A model generated the notes under the pieces. It had not been told where the DNA came from. It saw nothing but the letters and a program-made list of their open reading frames with translations, and did not search any database. Positions 44,316-53,485 of a DNA stretch of 64,000 bases are shown one piece after another. Each line of letters opens with the position of its first letter. The first letter of the stretch is position 1. A program made the translations under genes and the position numbers. The stretch is from DATKWD01 sp963704815. GTDB lineage: Bacteria; Actinomycetota; Acidimicrobiia; Acidimicrobiales; Salinilacustritrichaceae. The DNA is taken from the NCBI GenBank assembly GCA_963704815.1, contig CAVPHU010000001.1:1054001-1118000 (forward strand), given 5' to 3'.

Positions 44316-44729
44316 GTCGACCTCCCCGCGCGCCTACTCGTCGTCTGCCGGTCGCGACGCCGCGTCGAGCACGCCGAACTCCACCAGGGCCAGGCTCGTC
44401 GGGAACACCATCGTGGGAGGGTACGCCATCGCCGGCCTGCCGCGACCCGGCCCGAACCCGGCAACGGGACCGAGGAAGCTGGCCGTGGGCTGGGGCAGAC
44501 CGGCCACCTTCAGACCCGACCCCACTCAGGTTCGCCACCGTCCGGCAGAGGCCGGTGCAGGGAAGCGACGGTCTGCTGTTGGCGGTCGCGTCTTCCACGA
44601 CGTCACCGAGACGCGGTGAGCCTCAGACGAACTCCGGAGCCAGGCGCTTCACGATCAGCTCACGGAAGTCCTGACGAGGTGGCACGGCGACCACAGGTGA
44701 CGGGCCGGACCACCGGCAAGACGACGTGG
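44316..44729. other. Gap without recognised gene
   Basis: No gene can be supported in these 414 bp. A 63-codon leftward frame at 44334-44525 ends AYPPTMVFPTSLALVEF and so on, but it has no family match I recognise and no ribosome site. The region probably carries the promoter of the acyl-CoA dehydrogenase and the trailing sequence of tRNA-Glu. Confidence 0.4.
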
Positions 44730-44802
44730 TACCCCGTACGGGATTCGAACCCGTGCCGCCAGCGTGAGAGGCTGGTGTCCTAGGCCACTAGACGAACGGG
44801 GC
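44730..44802 (-). tRNA. tRNA-Glu (CTC)
   Basis: On the reverse strand the 73 nt form a full cloverleaf: acceptor GCCCCGT pairing with ACGGGGT, a D-arm beginning TCGTCTAGTGG, the anticodon loop CTCTCAC with CTC in the middle, and the T-arm GGTTCGAATCC. It lies downstream of tRNA-Gln on the same strand, with decayed sequence between. Confidence 0.95.
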
Positions 44803-44884
44803 TTGAGAACCCGACAATCTAGTTGGCCAAGTACGTTGGGGCGGAAATCGATTGATGCGGCGGCAGCAGTAGCTTCGCCTCGAC

Positions 44885-45146
44885 ATGACCGATGAACGTC
44901 TGGCCCGCCGCGAGGTCGTGGTCGCGACCCTGGTGGCCGCAGGTCTGATGACGCTGCAGCTGGGCGACAAGTCGTTCTGGGTCAGGCGTGTTCGAGCGCC
45001 TCGCCGGCAACGGCAGAGTGATCCTGGCCGCTCTCGTCGCCGGCCTCGCGCTGTATGCGCTCGTCCGCGTGCGACCCGACCGCCAGCCGCGCACTGGAGT
45101 TGACCCGGCAAGCCGGACCCGAAGCCGGGCATCGGCAACGCCGTGA
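44885..45146 (+). pseudogene. Possible small two-helix membrane protein, frame broken
   Basis: An ATG starts MTDERLARREVVVATLVAAG, giving one membrane helix. After GDKSFWVR the frame changes; another frame gives VFERLAGNGRVILAALVAGL, a second helix, and ends at 45146. One extra base near 44984 would restore one 86-residue protein. It is in the decayed region between tRNA-Glu and tRNA-Gln, so real decay is as likely as an error, and I do not recognise a family. Confidence 0.35.
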
Positions 45147-45216
45147 AGGGCTGCACAGGTGGCCTCAGCTTCGGCCAGGCGAACAGCGCAGTCGTTCGCG
45201 ACCTCGTCGAGCGCCC

Positions 45217-45414
45217 CTAGCGGGCCCGTGACGGGCAGTCCCGACATCGGAGGGTCCCGAAGTTGGCGTGGCCGCCCGAGCCGATGGTCACGGTGTGACC
45301 TTCCGGGCATGTCACCGTGTTCGCTTCGGGGTCGACGGTGAAGTCGTCGCGTGTGAACTGGTCGTCGGTGAGTGTGGCTCGCCGGCCGAGCGACGGTTTG
45401 ATCACCGGTGTGTG
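45217..45414 (-). mobile_element. IS1182-type transposase remnant
   Basis: About 65 codons, HTPVIKPSLGRR to FTVDPEANTVTCPEGHTV and FGTLRCRDCPSRAR, match the central part of IS1182-family transposases (the HTPVIKP and TVTCPxGHTV blocks and the CxxCP cysteines). It is cut off by a stop and preceded by out-of-frame sequence. No terminal inverted repeats were found. It lies between tRNA-Glu and tRNA-Gln, suggesting old insertion near tRNA genes. The rest of 44803-45618 holds nothing else I can identify. Confidence 0.6.
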
Positions 45415-45618
45415 ACGGCCTCGAGGAGATCGGCCCGACCTGGCCCGGAAAGCACGTCCGTCAGGGGATGCAGAGCGTCGCGGCGGAGCGGGTCGCCGGT
45501 GCCATCTTCGGCGTCTGACCTGAGCGGGTTCGCCGGAGTTGTGACCAGTTCGTGACTCTCGGCCACTCTCACCCACGACCACGACGCCGTGACCTGCGGG
45601 TTCGTACTCAGAGATTGG

Positions 45619-45690
45619 TTCGGGAGGGAGGACTCGAACCCCCAATGGCTGGACCAGAACCAGCTGTGTTGCCTATTACACCACTCCCGA
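45619..45690 (-). tRNA. tRNA-Gln (CTG)
   Basis: The reverse strand gives a 72-nt cloverleaf: acceptor TCGGGAG with CTCCCGA, a D-arm containing GTGTAATAGGCAACAC, anticodon stem-loop GCTGG-TTCTGGT-CCAGC with anticodon CTG, and T-arm GGTTCGAGTCC. It lies 55 bp after the YdcF gene in the gltX direction. Confidence 0.95.
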
Positions 45691-45745
45691 TCGAGCGGAT
45701 CGTGAGACTAGCGGCCGAGGTGATCGGTCAAGAACTCATTGCGCC

Positions 45746-46378
45746 TCATGACGTCACCGCTTCGTCGAGGTTCACGAGGCGTCGGAACCCGATGAACCGG
45801 CCGGCGGCGACGGCGGCGGTCTCCTTGGTCAGCAACTTGATCCGCTTGGACGCCGACTGGCTCGAGCGAACCGGCGACACCGCCGCATCGAGCCCGAGTT
45901 CGCCGGCGATCGCCTCGACTCGGTAGGCGTGATAGTCGTCGGTGACCAGGATGACGTCGGTCATGCCGCTCTCACCGAGGAACCGGGCGCTGGCGGCCAG
46001 CTGTTCCCAGGTGTTGGTGCCGTCGACCTCCTTGAGGATCTCCTCGTCGGGCACGCCGAGCTCGCGCAGGTAGTTGTAGGACGCGGTGGCCTCGGTGAAC
46101 CGGTCGCCCTCCTGGCGTCCACCGGTCACCACGATCGTGGGTGCCATGTCGTCGCTCCACAACTCGTGCGCGTGATCGAGTCGCTCCCGGAGCACCGGTG
46201 ACGGATCGCCGTCGTACTGGGCCGCACCCAACACGATGATCGCATCCGCAGGTCGAGCGCCGTCCTGGCCGCTGGCGTGCCACACCTGGACGAAGGTGAC
46301 CACCACGTAGAACGCGGTCAGGGCGAGGGCGACCGCGGCGACCTTGGCGAGGGTCCGGAGCGCGGGTCGACGAAGCAT
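45746..46378 (-). CDS. YdcF/ElyC/SanA-family DUF218 protein
   Basis: This 210-residue protein has an N-terminal membrane helix (about 10-32, LAKVAAVALALTAFYVVVT), then the DUF218 domain with DAIIVLGAAQYDGDPSPVLRERL, VVTGGRQEGDRFTEA, and VILVTDDYHAYRV. Family members are envelope proteins of unclear function, linked to cell wall or vancomycin tolerance in E. coli. Its start overlaps the gltX stop by one base (TGATG), so it is coupled to GluRS. tRNA-Gln follows after 55 bp. Confidence 0.88.
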   Translation of the reverse strand: MLRRPALRTLAKVAAVALALTAFYVVVTFVQVWHASGQDGARPADAIIVLGAAQYDGDPSPVLRERLDHAHELWSDDMAPTIVVTGGRQEGDRFTEATASYNYLRELGVPDEEILKEVDGTNTWEQLAASARFLGESGMTDVILVTDDYHAYRVEAIAGELGLDAAVSPVRSSQSASKRIKLLTKETAAVAAGRFIGFRRLVNLDEAVTS

Positions 46379-47781
46379 CAGAGCCGTCGGCGCGCCGCCT
46401 CGAGCCGATCGAGCGTGCGCTCGCGCCCGAGGACTTCGAGGGCCTCGAACAGCGGCGGGCCGACACTGCGCCCGGTGGTCGCCACCCGGACCGGCGCCTG
46501 GGCCTTCCCGAGCTGCACGTTGCCTTCGTCGTTCACGAACCCCGCCTCGACCCCGACCTGCTCGACGACGTCACGGATGGCCTCCGCGGTCCACTCGATG
46601 TCCGCGAAGCCGGCGATGACTCCGTCGAGCATGGTCTCGCTGCGTTCCCCGTGCTTCGCGACGCCCTTCTGCCAGGAATCCTCGTCGATCTCGACATCGT
46701 CGGTGAGCAGGAAGTCGACGGCACCGTCGACATCGGCGAGCAGCCGGGTGCGCCCCTGGATCGGCTCGACCAGCAGTCGGAGCGGTTCCATGGCCGCCGG
46801 ATTCGACATGAACGGCTCGACACGGGACAGGAAGTCGTCGGGGGCGAGCCGGCGGATGTAGTCGGCGTTGATGTGGGTCATCTTCTTCTCGTCGAAGAAG
46901 GCGGGCGAGAGGGTCACGTCCTCCAGCCGGAAGAGATCGATGATCTCGTCGAGTGGGCGGATCTCGATGTCGTCCTTCGGTCCCCATCCGAGCAGGGCGA
47001 GGTAGTTGACGATCGCCTCGGGGAGGAACCCCTTGTCGCGGAAGTCAGCCACCGACACCGAGTCGCGACGCTTGCTCAGCTTCTTGCGCTCCTCGTTCAC
47101 CAGGACCGGGAGGTGGGCGAACACAGGCTGATGGCCGAGACCGAGAGCGTCGCCGATGAGCAGGTACTTCGGCGTGCCGTTGACGTGCTCTTCGCCACGC
47201 ACGACGTGGGTGATGTCCTGGAAGGCGTCATCGACGACGTTGGCCAGCAGGAACGTGGGCGTGCCGTTGGAACGCAGCAGCACGAAGTCCTCGAGCGCCG
47301 CGTTGTCGAAGCTCAGCGTGCCGCGGATGAGGTCGTCGAAGCTGGTGGTGCCCTCGTCGGGGACCCGGAACCGCAGCGCCCGATCGGGGCCGGCCTCGAG
47401 GCCCCGTTCGCGGCAGTGCCCGTCGTAGCCGGCCTCGCCCCGTGCCTTGGCCCGAGCGTCGACGTCCTCGGCCGTGCAGTCGCAGTAGTAGGCCGACCCG
47501 TCGGCCAGGAGCGCACGGGCTGCCTCGGCGTACGCGGGAAACCGCTCGGACTGGTGGACCGGCTCGCCATCCCAGCCCAGACCCAACCACTCGAGCATCT
47601 CGTAGATGTTGTCGACGAGCTCGGGCTGATTGCGATCGAGGTCGGTGTCCTCGATGCGCAGCAGGAACTCGCCGCCGGTGCGCCGAGCGTGAAGCCAGTT
47701 GAACAGCACCGTGCGAGCACTGCCGATGTGCAGGTATCCCGTCGGCGAGGGTGCGAATCGGAGCCGAGGGGGACGTGACAA
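46378..47781 (-). CDS. gltX: Glutamyl-tRNA synthetase
   Basis: GltX charges tRNA-Glu with glutamate and, in bacteria lacking GlnRS, also mischarges tRNA-Gln for later amidation. The 467 residues show RFAPSPTGYLHIGSARTVLF (HIGH motif), the Glu-binding RGEEHVNGTPKYLL, and the KMSKS equivalent KKLSKRRDSVSV, followed by the helical anticodon-binding domain. The start must be the TTG at 47781 because an in-frame stop lies just before it. YdcF is coupled downstream, then tRNA-Gln and tRNA-Glu, its own substrates, on the same strand. Confidence 0.94.
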   Translation of the reverse strand: MSRPPRLRFAPSPTGYLHIGSARTVLFNWLHARRTGGEFLLRIEDTDLDRNQPELVDNIYEMLEWLGLGWDGEPVHQSERFPAYAEAARALLADGSAYYCDCTAEDVDARAKARGEAGYDGHCRERGLEAGPDRALRFRVPDEGTTSFDDLIRGTLSFDNAALEDFVLLRSNGTPTFLLANVVDDAFQDITHVVRGEEHVNGTPKYLLIGDALGLGHQPVFAHLPVLVNEERKKLSKRRDSVSVADFRDKGFLPEAIVNYLALLGWGPKDDIEIRPLDEIIDLFRLEDVTLSPAFFDEKKMTHINADYIRRLAPDDFLSRVEPFMSNPAAMEPLRLLVEPIQGRTRLLADVDGAVDFLLTDDVEIDEDSWQKGVAKHGERSETMLDGVIAGFADIEWTAEAIRDVVEQVGVEAGFVNDEGNVQLGKAQAPVRVATTGRSVGPPLFEALEVLGRERTLDRLEAARRRL

Positions 47782-47873
47782 GGCACATCACGCTACCGGC
47801 CGTCCGGCCGGAGTTGGTCACGGGTCGCCCCTGCTGTCCGCAAGCCCGAGAGTGGAACTGGTAGAACCAGTCG

Positions 47874-50378
47874 ATGGCGTTCACGGCGGGAATCGACCTC
47901 GGAACCACGTTCACGGCTGCCGCGGTCAGCCGCGACGGCCGCGTCGAGATGCTGCGGCTGGGTGCGTCGTCGTTCACCGTTCCATCTGTCCTCTACTTCG
48001 CCGAGGACGGGGGGATGACCACCGGCGACACGGCTCGACGGCGACTCACCACCGAGCCCGATCGGGTGGCGCACGAGTTCAAACGCCGCATGGGCGACCC
48101 CGCGCCGCTGATGATCGGCGGAGCCCCGTACGCAGCCCATCTCCTCACCGGGCGACTCCTCGACTGGGTGGTCGACCGGATGGAGGAACAGGAGGGGAGC
48201 CGGCCGGACCTGCTGACCATCACCCACCCCGCCAACTGGGGGCCGTTCCGCCGCGAGCTGATGGATCAGGCCATCAAGGCGGCCGAGGTGCCCCGCACGG
48301 TCACCATCACCGAGCCCGAGGCGGCGGCGATCGCGTACGCCACTGCGCGCGCGGTGTCGCCCGGCGCGGTGATCGCGGTCTACGACCTCGGGGGCGGCAC
48401 GTTCGACGCTGCGCTGTTGCGCCGGACCTCCGACAACAGCGGGTTCGAGCTGATCGGCCAACCCGACGGCGTCGAGCACCTCGGAGGCCTCGACTTCGAC
48501 GCCACGCTCTATGGGTTCGTGGTCGAACAGATCGTCGACGAATTCGACCAGCTCGACCCCCAGCAACCCAGCGTCCGCGCGGCGGTGCAGCGGCTGCGCG
48601 AGGAATGTGTCGCCGCCAAGATCGCTCTTTCGACCGACACCGACGCGACGATCCCGGTGATCCTGCCCGGCTTCGAGACCCAGATCCGGGTGACCCGAAC
48701 CGAGTTCGAACAGCGCATCACCCCGCTGCTCCAAGAGACGATCGGCGCTCTCCATCGGACGCTGCGGTCGGCCAACGTCGAGCCCGCCGACCTCGATCGG
48801 GTCCTGCTCGTCGGCGGCTCGAGCCGAATCCCGCTCGTGAGTCGCCTGGTGACCCAGGAGCTGGGCCGACCCGTCGCCATCGACTCGGACCCGAAGAACG
48901 CCATCGCTCGCGGAGCGGCCATCCACGCCCACGAACAGCTGGCCGGTCCCTCCCCGTCGAAGTTCGCGCCGCCTGCAGTCGCACCGATCCCGCCCCGACC
49001 GGCCCAGCCGGCGCCCGCCGCGTCACCACCGCCGGTCGTTGCGGCACCGATTCCGATCGCCGCCACACCACCACCCCAGGCCGCGCCGACGCCGACCCCC
49101 GCACCCACCTCACCACCCACGCCGACCACTCCGAGTCAGCCGGCCGCTGCGCACGCTTCCCCTGCGGCTGCGGCCCCCACCGGAGGCGGCGGCAAGAACA
49201 AGACACCCTTCATCATCGGCGGAGTCGTGGCTCTCCTCGCGCTGATCGGCGGCGCCGTCGTCGCCACCTCGGGCGGCGACGACGACGAGCCCGAACCACC
49301 CGAGGTCAACGCCCAGGTCGACGACAGCATCCTCGATGTCGAGCTCGGCGACTGCCTCAACCTCGACGTGCGCGGCAACATCGACAACAACAACTGCAGC
49401 GACGCCAACATCGGCGAGGTCTACTTCATCTTCGAGAGCGAGCTCGGGCCGGACGACAATGACCCGTTCCCCGGGGGCGATGCGCTCTTCGACGAAGGCC
49501 AACCCGTGTGCGACGCCGAACTCGAGTCGGCGAGCCCCGCCTCGGTCACGCCGCCGCTGCTGGCCACCGTGATCGCGTCGGACGAGGATGAGTGGGAGGA
49601 GTTCGGCTCCCGGCGCATCGTGTGCCTCGCCGAACCGGCAACGGCCATCACCGCGCTGCAACCCGAGCGGTGCTACGACCGCGCGCTGGCCGGCGACCCG
49701 TCGGTCTCGGGAGACATCACGCTCACCGTGGTCCCCTGTGTCGAGCCGTTCTTCGGCTCGGTCTACTTCTCAGGGCTGTTCGCGAGCACACCGGAGACCT
49801 TCCCCGGATTCGAGTCCCTCATCATCGAGGCGATCCCCGGGTGTGAGGGCCAGTTCGAACCACAGACCGGAGTCGCGCTCGAGGGCTCGGGCCTCCTGTT
49901 CGAGGCGATCGTCCCGACCGAGGTCGAGTGGGACTCCGGAAACCGCTTCTTCTCCTGCGGCTCCTACGCCGAGAGCGGCATCGTCAGCTTCTCCCCAGGG
50001 TTGTGCACCCGCTCGGAGGTGCCCGAGGACGATCCGGACATCTCGCTCATCTTTCTCACCCAGTGCGAGACGGTGACCGACGGTGAGCGCGTCGGGCTGC
50101 CCCACGACGGCGAGGTCATCGCCCAGGTGCCCCTCGCCGGAGGACCCGACGACCCGTTCCCGGGCAACCAGCCGATCTTCGACGAAGCCCAGCCCTTGTG
50201 CGACGCGGCCTTCGAGCCGTACGTCGGGACTCCCCTCGACGAGTCATCGCTGCTCGTGTTCACCGTCGCTCCGGGCGAGGCCGAGTGGACCGACCTCGGC
50301 GTCCGCGACGCAGCGTGTGTCGCCGTCCCCATCGACGGCTCCCAGCTCACCGCGGGAGTGCTCCAGAGCGGGATCTGA
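47874..50378 (+). CDS. Transmembrane Hsp70-ATPase protein with extracellular septum-formation-like repeats
   Basis: The 834-residue protein starts with an Hsp70 ATPase domain (1-355): IDLGTTFTAAAVSRDGR, YDLGGGTFDAALLRR (168-183), LLVGGSSRIPLVSRLV and KNAIARGAAI. There is no Hsp70 substrate-binding domain. A Pro/Ala/Thr-rich linker (360-440) leads to a membrane helix (445-467) and then three Cys-containing repeats of about 110 residues, including LDVELGDCLNLDV and LQPERCYDR. They resemble the actinobacterial septum-formation (Septum_form) domain. This suggests a signalling or wall-sensing protein with a cytoplasmic ATPase and an outer sensor. It starts 92 bp from the divergent gltX. Confidence 0.83.
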   Translation: MAFTAGIDLGTTFTAAAVSRDGRVEMLRLGASSFTVPSVLYFAEDGGMTTGDTARRRLTTEPDRVAHEFKRRMGDPAPLMIGGAPYAAHLLTGRLLDWVVDRMEEQEGSRPDLLTITHPANWGPFRRELMDQAIKAAEVPRTVTITEPEAAAIAYATARAVSPGAVIAVYDLGGGTFDAALLRRTSDNSGFELIGQPDGVEHLGGLDFDATLYGFVVEQIVDEFDQLDPQQPSVRAAVQRLREECVAAKIALSTDTDATIPVILPGFETQIRVTRTEFEQRITPLLQETIGALHRTLRSANVEPADLDRVLLVGGSSRIPLVSRLVTQELGRPVAIDSDPKNAIARGAAIHAHEQLAGPSPSKFAPPAVAPIPPRPAQPAPAASPPPVVAAPIPIAATPPPQAAPTPTPAPTSPPTPTTPSQPAAAHASPAAAAPTGGGGKNKTPFIIGGVVALLALIGGAVVATSGGDDDEPEPPEVNAQVDDSILDVELGDCLNLDVRGNIDNNNCSDANIGEVYFIFESELGPDDNDPFPGGDALFDEGQPVCDAELESASPASVTPPLLATVIASDEDEWEEFGSRRIVCLAEPATAITALQPERCYDRALAGDPSVSGDITLTVVPCVEPFFGSVYFSGLFASTPETFPGFESLIIEAIPGCEGQFEPQTGVALEGSGLLFEAIVPTEVEWDSGNRFFSCGSYAESGIVSFSPGLCTRSEVPEDDPDISLIFLTQCETVTDGERVGLPHDGEVIAQVPLAGGPDDPFPGNQPIFDEAQPLCDAAFEPYVGTPLDESSLLVFTVAPGEAEWTDLGVRDAACVAVPIDGSQLTAGVLQSGI

Positions 50379-50381
50379 GCC

Positions 50382-51461
50382 TCAGCTCACCGATGCCCGA
50401 CCGGGCGGCGGAAGGTTGACCCAGGTCTGTCCGGGCGAGAAGGCGATGGGTGCACCGTCGTCGAACCTGTAGCGGATGACATCGGTCGGCGACTCACGGC
50501 TCCAGCGACCCACGAAGCGTTGGCCCTCGGTCAGCACCCAGACCTCGCCCTCCCCGACGGTCTGTGCCTCGGGAACCGCCGCACCCGTCGTGTCGACCTG
50601 CGTGGTCGCCACGTAGTCGGTGAACTGGATCACGACGTTCTTCACCTCGACCTGCCGGCCGGACGCATCGAGGTGCGGGCTGCCCGCCTGTGAACGCCTC
50701 CAGGTCCTGGCCTCGACGTCGTAGGACCAGTTCACCGGCGCTGCTCCGGCGCCGCCGCCGTACTCCACGTTCGCTTCGCTGACTGGCTCGCCACCGGAAG
50801 GTTCGCCGTAGGTGAACAGCTGGGGCGGCGGACCGGCGCCCTCGGGGGCTTGCTTGAACAGTTCGATGGTGTTCGACATCGAGTTGTGGGGCGCCCGTCG
50901 TGCCCCGTCACGGAAGAAGAGCGACGGCACGATGTCGATGCCGACGTTGACCACCTCGCCGTTGGCGACCGCGGCATTGAGTTCGAGGCGGGCGATCTCG
51001 TTGGTGCCGTGCCAGGCGAAGAGCGGACTCCCGAGCATCCGCAGGATGCTGACGTCGGTGGTCCGAAACGACCGGACGGGCCCGACAGGGTTGGCGTCGC
51101 CGCTGTGGAACACGGTGAGGAAGCGGGTGACGCCCCCTTCCACCCGGGGCTCGTAGACGACATCGGCGTTGGTGAGACCGGCTTGGGGCCGAGCCGACCC
51201 GTCGGCGTTGTCGATCTTCACCACGAGCGCCGGGCGGCCTGCGCTCGCCAGCCCGGCTTCGGGCACCGGCGTGCCCAGGAGCGGGTAGATCTCGCCGGTC
51301 GGAGCAACGGTCGAACTCGTCGTCGACGCGGTCACCGTCGTCGTGGTCGTGACCGAAACCGTTTCGTCGGGTTCGCTCCTCGTCAGCGCGAACACCACGG
51401 CCGCCGCCACCAACGCGACGGCCACGCCTGCGGCGATCATCGCCCGGGTGCGGGTCACCAT
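50382..51461 (-). CDS. DUF3048 (YerB-like) cell-surface protein
   Basis: This 359-residue protein has an N-terminal membrane or signal helix (about 8-28, MIAAGVAVALVAAAVVFAL), a Thr-rich linker, and a DUF3048 domain seen in VVKIDNADGSARPQAGL, VVYEPRVEGGVTRFLTVFHS and VGPVRSFRTTDV. The C-terminal part has VIQFTDYVATTQVD and ends in an Arg/Pro tail. Function is unknown; YerB in Bacillus is a lipoprotein. No lipobox Cys was seen here, so it is probably membrane anchored. Its start overlaps the ALP-like gene stop by 7 bp. Confidence 0.85.
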   Translation of the reverse strand: MVTRTRAMIAAGVAVALVAAAVVFALTRSEPDETVSVTTTTTVTASTTSSTVAPTGEIYPLLGTPVPEAGLASAGRPALVVKIDNADGSARPQAGLTNADVVYEPRVEGGVTRFLTVFHSGDANPVGPVRSFRTTDVSILRMLGSPLFAWHGTNEIARLELNAAVANGEVVNVGIDIVPSLFFRDGARRAPHNSMSNTIELFKQAPEGAGPPPQLFTYGEPSGGEPVSEANVEYGGGAGAAPVNWSYDVEARTWRRSQAGSPHLDASGRQVEVKNVVIQFTDYVATTQVDTTGAAVPEAQTVGEGEVWVLTEGQRFVGRWSRESPTDVIRYRFDDGAPIAFSPGQTWVNLPPPGRASVS

Positions 51462-52879
51462 GGCGTCACCGAGAAGGTCGGATCGGCTGCGAGGCGATCG
51501 GGTGGTTCGACGCCGAGGGCTCCGAGGATGGCCGGGGCGATCGCCGTGGTGCACACACGAGGCCGCGAGTGGTCGGCCGAGGGGTGCTGCGGGTCGTACA
51601 CGAACAGCGACCCCTCCGGCACGTGGTACCCACTCGAGCCGGCCTCGTCCTCGATGGCCACCCGCTCGAGCCCGACCACCGAAGGGTCGACCACCTCGCC
51701 CGCCACCTCGACATCGCCGATGGCGGCGTCGGCCTGCCCGAACTCGAGGCTGAACAGCCCGCTCCCGTCGACGCCGTGGACGAGCGGTGACCCGCCGATC
51801 GACACCGTGTCGAGGAACGACCCGAAGTCGCTCCGGAACGGTTCGTCGACCCGAATGCTCACCATGGGATCCATGGCCGGACGCCGATCCCAGTGGGTCG
51901 AGTCGATGCCCGCAGCGCTCATGAGCCGGCCGGCATCACGGAGGAGCAGGAGCTCGCGAACCGGGGTTCCCTGCGCCGCCGCCTGACCCATCGACGACAT
52001 GACGAGCAGGACATGCTCGGGTGCGGACGCGACGAAGGCGCGGAGCCGGCCCAAGAGACGATCGGCGTGGCCCATGGCGACGTCGATCTCACCGCCATAA
52101 CGAGCCTGCCAGTCGGCCTCGAACCCGTAGCTCTCGGCGTCGTAGTCGTCGGGGTAGCGAGCCGCCCAGTAGCGGTGCATCGCCGATGCCACATGGTTGG
52201 TGAACACCACCGACAGGGCCGGGCGGGTCTTCCGGAGCTGATGGAGAAACAGGTCGAACGCCAGCACGCTCTGCAGACTGCGCCGCCGCACCCGAGTCCA
52301 GGGATCGCGTCGCTCGTCGCGGAGCTGTCTCGCAACCGCAGCCACCGTCCCCGGCCGGAGACCGAGCAGCGGCGAGCGGGCCATGAAGGCTGCGGCCCGC
52401 TTGAGATCGATCGAGGTGTCGACGTTCCGCGCCGATGCCCTGGCCATGGCGAGGTTGAAGGCCTGGAACGAGCGCAGCGACGCGGGGTGGGCCGAGTCGT
52501 CGGGAGCGAACGTGTCCGGGAGCCAGAACGCGTAGTCCTCGACGTCGTCGGGGAGCGGGTGGGTGTGGAGCGGACCGAACACGCCGACCGACCGGCCCGC
52601 CGCTCGAGCGAGCGACCAATAGGTGGGGTACTCGTCGTCGACGTCGGTGGTGTCCTGGCCGAGGTCGGTGAACCGGTGCCGATCGTTGGCCACGCCTCGA
52701 TGCACCGTGGGCCAGGTGATCCAGGGCGACAGATGCCCCTGGTCAGGCGAGACCGAAGTGAATTGCCGGCTCAGGGCCAGCACCTGTGCCGTCTCCGACG
52801 CCGGGCGGGCGGCGACATGGTCATCGAGCACCCGCCACGGGACCTCGTTCAGCTCGACGACGATGAGGCGACGAGTCAT
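51455..52879 (-). CDS. Alkaline-phosphatase-superfamily protein
   Basis: This 474-residue protein has the fold of the type I phosphodiesterase/nucleotide pyrophosphatase group, shown by IVVELNEVPWRVLDDH near the start, WITWPTVHRGV, where the nucleophile would be, VVFTNHVASAMHRYWA and LLVMSSMGQAAAQG. The metal ligands are not fully conserved: the first Asp is Glu in VVELNE, and the DHG motif is SSMGQ, so the site may not bind two zinc ions as usual. It sits between the hypothetical protein and DUF3048 genes in the operon. The substrate is unknown. Confidence 0.65.
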   Translation of the reverse strand: MTRRLIVVELNEVPWRVLDDHVAARPASETAQVLALSRQFTSVSPDQGHLSPWITWPTVHRGVANDRHRFTDLGQDTTDVDDEYPTYWSLARAAGRSVGVFGPLHTHPLPDDVEDYAFWLPDTFAPDDSAHPASLRSFQAFNLAMARASARNVDTSIDLKRAAAFMARSPLLGLRPGTVAAVARQLRDERRDPWTRVRRRSLQSVLAFDLFLHQLRKTRPALSVVFTNHVASAMHRYWAARYPDDYDAESYGFEADWQARYGGEIDVAMGHADRLLGRLRAFVASAPEHVLLVMSSMGQAAAQGTPVRELLLLRDAGRLMSAAGIDSTHWDRRPAMDPMVSIRVDEPFRSDFGSFLDTVSIGGSPLVHGVDGSGLFSLEFGQADAAIGDVEVAGEVVDPSVVGLERVAIEDEAGSSGYHVPEGSLFVYDPQHPSADHSRPRVCTTAIAPAILGALGVEPPDRLAADPTFSVTPW

Positions 52880-52942
52880 CGGCGACCGGCTCGCCCCGAC
52901 CGCGAGACCCGAATGCTCTGCACGGCGAGGCAGTCCGCGGGC

Positions 52943-53455
52943 TCAGCCGACACCGAGCAGCTCGCGCCACCGTCCGGCGTCGACGTCGGTGTGTGACCGT
53001 CGGAGGGTGGCCTCCGGAACCATGTCGACCACCTCGCGCCGCTCGACGTAGTGGTGCTCGTGGGCCAGCTCGTCGAAGAGCGGCGTGCGCAACTCGACGA
53101 GTTCGCGGGGAGCCTCGCTCAGGAACCCCCAGATCGTCAGGGCGAGCGTGAGGTCGTGCTTGACCGGCGCCCGACCGAAGATCGACGCCCGGCGCAGGCC
53201 GATGGCCACACAGCCGGCGAGCGCATCGCGCTCGTGCTCGCCGGTGTCGAGCACGAGGGTGCCTTCGAACTGCCGGGCCAGCTTCAGCATGAAACCCTGA
53301 TCGGGACCGGGTGAGCCCAGTCGCTCACCCCGTGGTTGCGCTCCGGCGAGGTCGGCCGGCCGGTCGGCAGTCCACGAATCGTCGCGTCGGGGCGGCGATT
53401 GGTAGTTGCGCACTCGCTGCGCCGGCTTCTGCGGCACGAACTCGGGAGCTGCCAT
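52943..53455 (-). CDS. Conserved hypothetical protein
   Basis: This 170-residue protein has a Pro/Arg-rich N-terminus (MAAPEFVPQKPAQRVRNY) and a helical C-terminal part (RAPVKHDLTLALTIWGFLSE; ELVELRTPLFDELAHEHHY). I do not recognise a family; the layout resembles small actinobacterial proteins of unknown role. It is 30 bp after cimA and 63 bp before the ALP-like gene, so it is probably in the same transcript as the branched-chain genes. Confidence 0.65.
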   Translation of the reverse strand: MAAPEFVPQKPAQRVRNYQSPPRRDDSWTADRPADLAGAQPRGERLGSPGPDQGFMLKLARQFEGTLVLDTGEHERDALAGCVAIGLRRASIFGRAPVKHDLTLALTIWGFLSEAPRELVELRTPLFDELAHEHHYVERREVVDMVPEATLRRSHTDVDAGRWRELLGVG

Positions 53456-53485
53456 GCCCCGACGATATTCGGTCGGGCGCTCGGG

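Noticed and set aside
44334..44525. 63-codon leftward frame upstream of the acyl-CoA dehydrogenase
   Set aside because: No ribosome site and no recognised family; a PPTMVFPT segment vaguely recalls MaoC-type proteins but is too short to support.
44819..45310. 163-codon leftward frame near tRNA-Glu
   Set aside because: It has no family features and is antisense to a more protein-like two-helix frame; the region is decayed.
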